Shown here piece by piece: positions 21,759 through 24,574 of a DNA stretch of 24,574 nucleotides. Source of the DNA: CAZFPT01 sp046541875 (GTDB lineage Bacteria > Planctomycetota > Phycisphaerae > SM23-33); the NCBI GenBank assembly GCA_046541875.1, contig JBKHCL010000048.1:1-24574 (forward strand), written 5' to 3'. Within the stretch, counting starts at the first letter, position 1. Each line of letters begins with the position of its first letter. The translations under genes and the position numbers were made by a program. The notes beneath the pieces were generated by a model. It made no database searches. It was not told the DNA's origin and saw only the letters and a program-made list of their open reading frames with translations.

Positions 21759-22940
21759 ATGAACAAGGTGCGTTTCGGGGTAATCGGACTTGGCACGGTG
21801 GGAGCATCCCATGCCCGTGCCATCGCAGCGGCGGGGTCCGGCTCGTTCGAGCTGGGCGGCGTCGCCTGCGCTGTTCCCGAGAACGCCCATCGCGCCGCCG
21901 ACGAACTGAACGTCCCCCACTTTCACGACGCCCAGGAGCTGCTGGACTCGGGCACCATCGACGCAGCCATCGTCGCAACGCCACACTATTGGCACCCGCC
22001 GCTGGCCGTACGTGCCGCCCGCGCGGGGATCCACGTGCTGTGCGAAAAGCCCCTTGCCGTCACCGTGGGCCCGGCGCGATGGATGATCGAAGAGTGCAAC
22101 CGGCATGGCGTCGCCCTGGGCGTGATGTTCCAGCAGCGTCTCCGCCCGATGGTGCAGCGGATGCGAGAGATGATCGACGAGGGCACGCTGGGGGAGATCT
22201 TCCGCGTCGAGATGGTCTGCTCGGACTGGATTCGCACGCAGGCGTATTACTCCTCCGGCGCGTGGCGCGGAACCTGGAACGGCGAAGGCGGCGGGGTGCT
22301 GATGAACCAGGGCCCCCACTCGCTTGACCTGTTCCTCTGGCTGGGCGGGCTGCCGCGAGAGGTCTTCGCGTTCTGCCAGACGCGACACCACACCATCGAG
22401 GTCGAGAACACAGCCGAGTTGGTCTGCAAATACGCCGGACCGGCCACCGGGCACATTTACGCCTCCACCGCTCACGCCCCGGGCATTGAGCGACTGGTGC
22501 TGTCCGGCGACCGGGCGACGGCCATGATCCAGGGCGATTCACTGAAACTTGGAACGCTCGCCTGCCCGCTCGGGGAGCACATTCTCACCTGCCCGCGTGC
22601 CGGAAGCGAAGAAGGCGCGCTGGCGTCGGAATGGGCCAAAGTGGACTGCGGCGCCGAACCGTCCGCCGACGAGTTGCGGTTGGCTGTGGTCCACGCTTTC
22701 GCCCGCCATCTGATCGACGGTTCGCCGATGGTCGCGGGCGCACAGGGCGGCCTCCACCAGGTCGAGCTGACCAACGCCGCCTATCTCGCCAGCCACCGTC
22801 GTGCGGCCGCCGCGCTGCCGGTGGATGAAGCCGCCGTCGAGCAGATGCTCGAAGAGAACGCCACCGCCTCCAGTGTGGACGGGCTCGCCCTGCGGGCCTC
22901 CGCCAACGAAGACATCCGAACCCTCAAAGAAAGCGAATGA
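21759..22940 (+). CDS. Gfo/Idh/MocA family oxidoreductase
   Basis: A 393-residue NAD(P)-dependent dehydrogenase of the glucose-fructose oxidoreductase / inositol dehydrogenase family. The Rossmann motif GVIGLGTVG is at 7-15, the EKP cofactor motif at 96-98 (HVLCEKPLA), and GPHSLDLFLWLGG (185-197) has the usual catalytic His187 and nearby Asp190. The start ATG at 21759 has AGGAG 9 nt upstream; a much longer open frame in phase is only the antisense of the sulfatase. It is divergent from the sulfatase and 7 bp before an enolase-superfamily gene, so the two plus-strand genes are coupled. The pair suggests oxidation then dehydration or isomerisation of a sugar or sugar acid. The substrate cannot be read from sequence. 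Confidence 0.93.
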   Translation: MNKVRFGVIGLGTVGASHARAIAAAGSGSFELGGVACAVPENAHRAADELNVPHFHDAQELLDSGTIDAAIVATPHYWHPPLAVRAARAGIHVLCEKPLAVTVGPARWMIEECNRHGVALGVMFQQRLRPMVQRMREMIDEGTLGEIFRVEMVCSDWIRTQAYYSSGAWRGTWNGEGGGVLMNQGPHSLDLFLWLGGLPREVFAFCQTRHHTIEVENTAELVCKYAGPATGHIYASTAHAPGIERLVLSGDRATAMIQGDSLKLGTLACPLGEHILTCPRAGSEEGALASEWAKVDCGAEPSADELRLAVVHAFARHLIDGSPMVAGAQGGLHQVELTNAAYLASHRRAAAALPVDEAAVEQMLEENATASSVDGLALRASANEDIRTLKESE

Positions 22941-22947
22941 ACACCCC

Positions 22948-24354
22948 ATGGCCAAGCCGACCGATATCCGCGTAACCGCCGCTGAGCTGACCTTCCTGCC
23001 CGTCGAAACCCGCGTGCCGTTGAAGTTCGGGACCGAGACGCTCACGCACGTGACCTGCGCCCGCGTGAAGCTCACCGTTGCCGATGAGTCCGGCAACACC
23101 GCCGCCGGCTGGGGCGAGACCCCTTTGAGCGTGCAATGGGTCTGGCCGACCGATCAGCTCAGTTACGAAGACCGGCACGAGGCACTCAAGGGCTTCTGCG
23201 AGCACCTGACAGCCGACTGGGCCCGATGGGAAGGCTCGGGACATCCGCTGGAAGTCGGCCACGCGTTCCAGGAGCAGAGACTTCCCCGGGCGTTGCGGGA
23301 CTTCTCCCGGGACCGCCCCGAGGGCGAGATGCCCTACCTCGCAGCCTTGGTCTGCTGCAGCGCGTTCGATATCGCCCTGCACGACGCCTATGGGCAACTC
23401 CACGAGATCGACGTCTACCAGACCTACAACGAGCAGTATCTATCGAGCGATCTCTCGGCGTTTCTCACTCCGGCCGAGCGATCGGACGTGACGTTCCAGG
23501 GCGTCTATCCGAGCGAATTCCTGGTCTCCGACCCGCCCGCGAAGCTGCCGGCGTGGCACCTGGTGGGTGGCAAGGACCTCATCGACCCCAGCGAGCTGAC
23601 CGGCAACGAGCCCGACGACGGCTACCCGGTGCTGCTGCGTGAGTGGATCCGTCGCGACGGGTTGACCTGCCTGAAGGTCAAACTGCGCGGCAACGACGCC
23701 GAGTGGGACTACGACCGGCTGACGCGCATCGGCCGGATCGCCATCGAGGAGGGAGTGCTTTGGCTGACGAGCGATTTCAACTGCACCGTCACCGACCCGT
23801 CCTACGTCAACGACATCCTCGACCGCCTGGTGATCGAACATCCGCGGATGTACGGGATGATTCTGTACGTCGAGCAGCCCTTCCCCTACGACCTCGAAGC
23901 CAATCCCATCGACGTTCACAGCGTCTCGGCCCGCAAACCGTTGTTCATGGACGAAAGCGCCCACGACTGGCGACTCGTCGCCCAGGGACGCCGCCTCGGC
24001 TGGACGGGCGTGGCGCTGAAGACCTGCAAGACGCAGACCGGTGCGCTGCTGAGCCTCTGCTGGGCGAAGGCACATGGGATGACGCTGATGGTGCAGGACC
24101 TGACCAACCCCATGCTCGCCCAGATTCCCCACGTCCGCCTGGCCGCCCACGCCGGAACCATCATGGGCGTGGAGACCAACGCGATGCAGTTCTACCCCGC
24201 CGCCAGCGACATCGAGGCCGAAGTGCACCCGGGCCTCTACCGCCGACGCGATGGCCAGGTGGACCTGTCCACCCTCGGGCGAACCGGCATGGGATATCGC
24301 GCGGACGAGATTGATCGAGACCTGCCCGAACCCGCCGCCCGGGTCAGCGGGTAG
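22948..24354 (+). CDS. Enolase-superfamily enzyme (mandelate racemase / muconate lactonizing type)
   Basis: A 468-residue member, long for the superfamily (usually about 350-400). The acid-base lysine motif KVK is at 243-245 (CLKVKLRG). Metal ligands are likely Asp276 (SDFNC), Glu309 (YVEQPFP) and Asp335 or Glu336 (FMDES). A second lysine pair, Lys358 and Lys361 (ALKTCKTQTG), sits where MLE-type enzymes have their opposite-face base. An extra segment of about 60-80 residues between HDAYGQ (145-150) and KVK, including a loop rich in Pro and Asp, accounts for the length. The start ATG at 22948 is 7 bp after the oxidoreductase stop; the Shine-Dalgarno is weak, so coupling is likely. It may act as a sugar-acid dehydratase or epimerase; specificity is open. 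Confidence 0.85.
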   Translation: MAKPTDIRVTAAELTFLPVETRVPLKFGTETLTHVTCARVKLTVADESGNTAAGWGETPLSVQWVWPTDQLSYEDRHEALKGFCEHLTADWARWEGSGHPLEVGHAFQEQRLPRALRDFSRDRPEGEMPYLAALVCCSAFDIALHDAYGQLHEIDVYQTYNEQYLSSDLSAFLTPAERSDVTFQGVYPSEFLVSDPPAKLPAWHLVGGKDLIDPSELTGNEPDDGYPVLLREWIRRDGLTCLKVKLRGNDAEWDYDRLTRIGRIAIEEGVLWLTSDFNCTVTDPSYVNDILDRLVIEHPRMYGMILYVEQPFPYDLEANPIDVHSVSARKPLFMDESAHDWRLVAQGRRLGWTGVALKTCKTQTGALLSLCWAKAHGMTLMVQDLTNPMLAQIPHVRLAAHAGTIMGVETNAMQFYPAASDIEAEVHPGLYRRRDGQVDLSTLGRTGMGYRADEIDRDLPEPAARVSG

Positions 24355-24476
24355 GTGTCGCCAGGAGAAGCAGGCCTGCAGGGCCGGCGAACCACCGGGA
24401 TCGAGTCCGGCGATTCAAAACATGAAGAGGCGCCCTGTTCGCGTGAGGGTGTGGTATCCGACAAACCGAGGTGGTT

Positions 24477-24574
24477 TGCCGGCGGAACGACTCCTGCAAA
24501 CGGTTCTGCGCGTGCTATCCCCCACCTGACGGTGGGGGCTTTCTCAGTGCTCCAACCGTAGGGCCCGCAACTTG
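24477..24574. repeat. Interspersed hairpin repeat, copy 2 (runs off the window)
   Basis: 24477-24549 aligns without gaps to 9148-9220. After it, CCGTAGGGCCCGCAACTTG (last bases of the window) matches 9130-9148 at 18 of 19 positions. That block precedes the hairpin in copy 1 but follows it here, as if a second unit begins at the window edge. Confidence 0.6.
24519..24542 (+). terminator. Hairpin that may end the oxidoreductase-enolase transcript
   Basis: CCCCCACC and GGTGGGGG form an exact 8-bp stem with loop TGAC, followed by CTTT. It lies 165 bp after the enolase-superfamily gene and is part of the repeat at 24477. The short T-run makes termination moderately likely. The stretch 24355-24476 holds no gene. 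Confidence 0.45.

Noticed and set aside
21531..22475. N-terminal extension of the sulfatase frame (would give 816 residues)
   Set aside because: Antisense to the oxidoreductase. The sulfatase fold begins at the GTG at 21530 with AAAGGA upstream.

Overview
The window is GC-rich, densely coded bacterial DNA. It most likely comes from a planctomycete (Planctomycetota, perhaps Phycisphaerae-like). This is inferred from a HYExAFE-type protein, two adjacent ClpP genes behind trigger factor, a formylglycine sulfatase beside a Gfo/Idh/MocA oxidoreductase, an lpxB gene, and a divergent histidyl-tRNA synthetase. No rRNA, tRNA, CRISPR array or intact transposase was seen.

Layout, left to right. (1) 1-3427, minus strand: a protein-quality-control operon, tig then clpP then clpP, followed by a lipoprotein gene cut by the window edge and coupled to the second clpP by an ATGA overlap. 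The tig leader can fold so that its only good Shine-Dalgarno sequence is paired. (2) 3720-6313, plus strand: a near-consensus promoter drives a YkgJ-like cysteine-cluster protein, hisS, and a HYExAFE/PD-(D/E)XK-like protein that overlaps hisS by 4 bp. (3) 6410-8259, plus: a promoter whose predicted start falls on the ATG of a small membrane protein (leaderless mRNA), then four small exported proteins in the order A-B-A'-B'. All four share one core motif, so they look like a duplicated two-gene cassette. (4) 8260-9498: the largest non-coding stretch, with several repeat families. (5) 9499-11432, plus: a sigma-54 promoter, amtB, a PII gene lacking the usual uridylylated tyrosine, and a strong terminator. 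(6) 11458-14740, minus: manA-rluB-rhaB. (7) 14837-15275, plus: a stand-alone tRNA-binding-domain protein. (8) 15285-17278, minus: a small unknown gene, acpS and lpxB. (9) 17418-19995, plus: a soluble histidine kinase, then a secreted SH3-domain protein and a bidirectional-looking terminator. (10) 20025-24354: a sulfatase (minus) divergent from a Gfo/Idh/MocA oxidoreductase and an enolase-superfamily enzyme (plus), probably a sugar or sulfated-sugar utilisation locus. (11) 24355-24574: non-coding, holding a second copy of the hairpin repeat seen near 9.15 kb.

Most genes are housekeeping: protein folding and turnover, tRNA charging, rRNA modification, lipid A and ACP maturation, ammonium uptake and sugar metabolism. 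The least explained material is the A-B-A'-B' small-protein cassette, the repeat-rich gap after it, the possible structured tig leader, and the PII protein without Tyr51. All calls come from reading the sequence; no database search was run.
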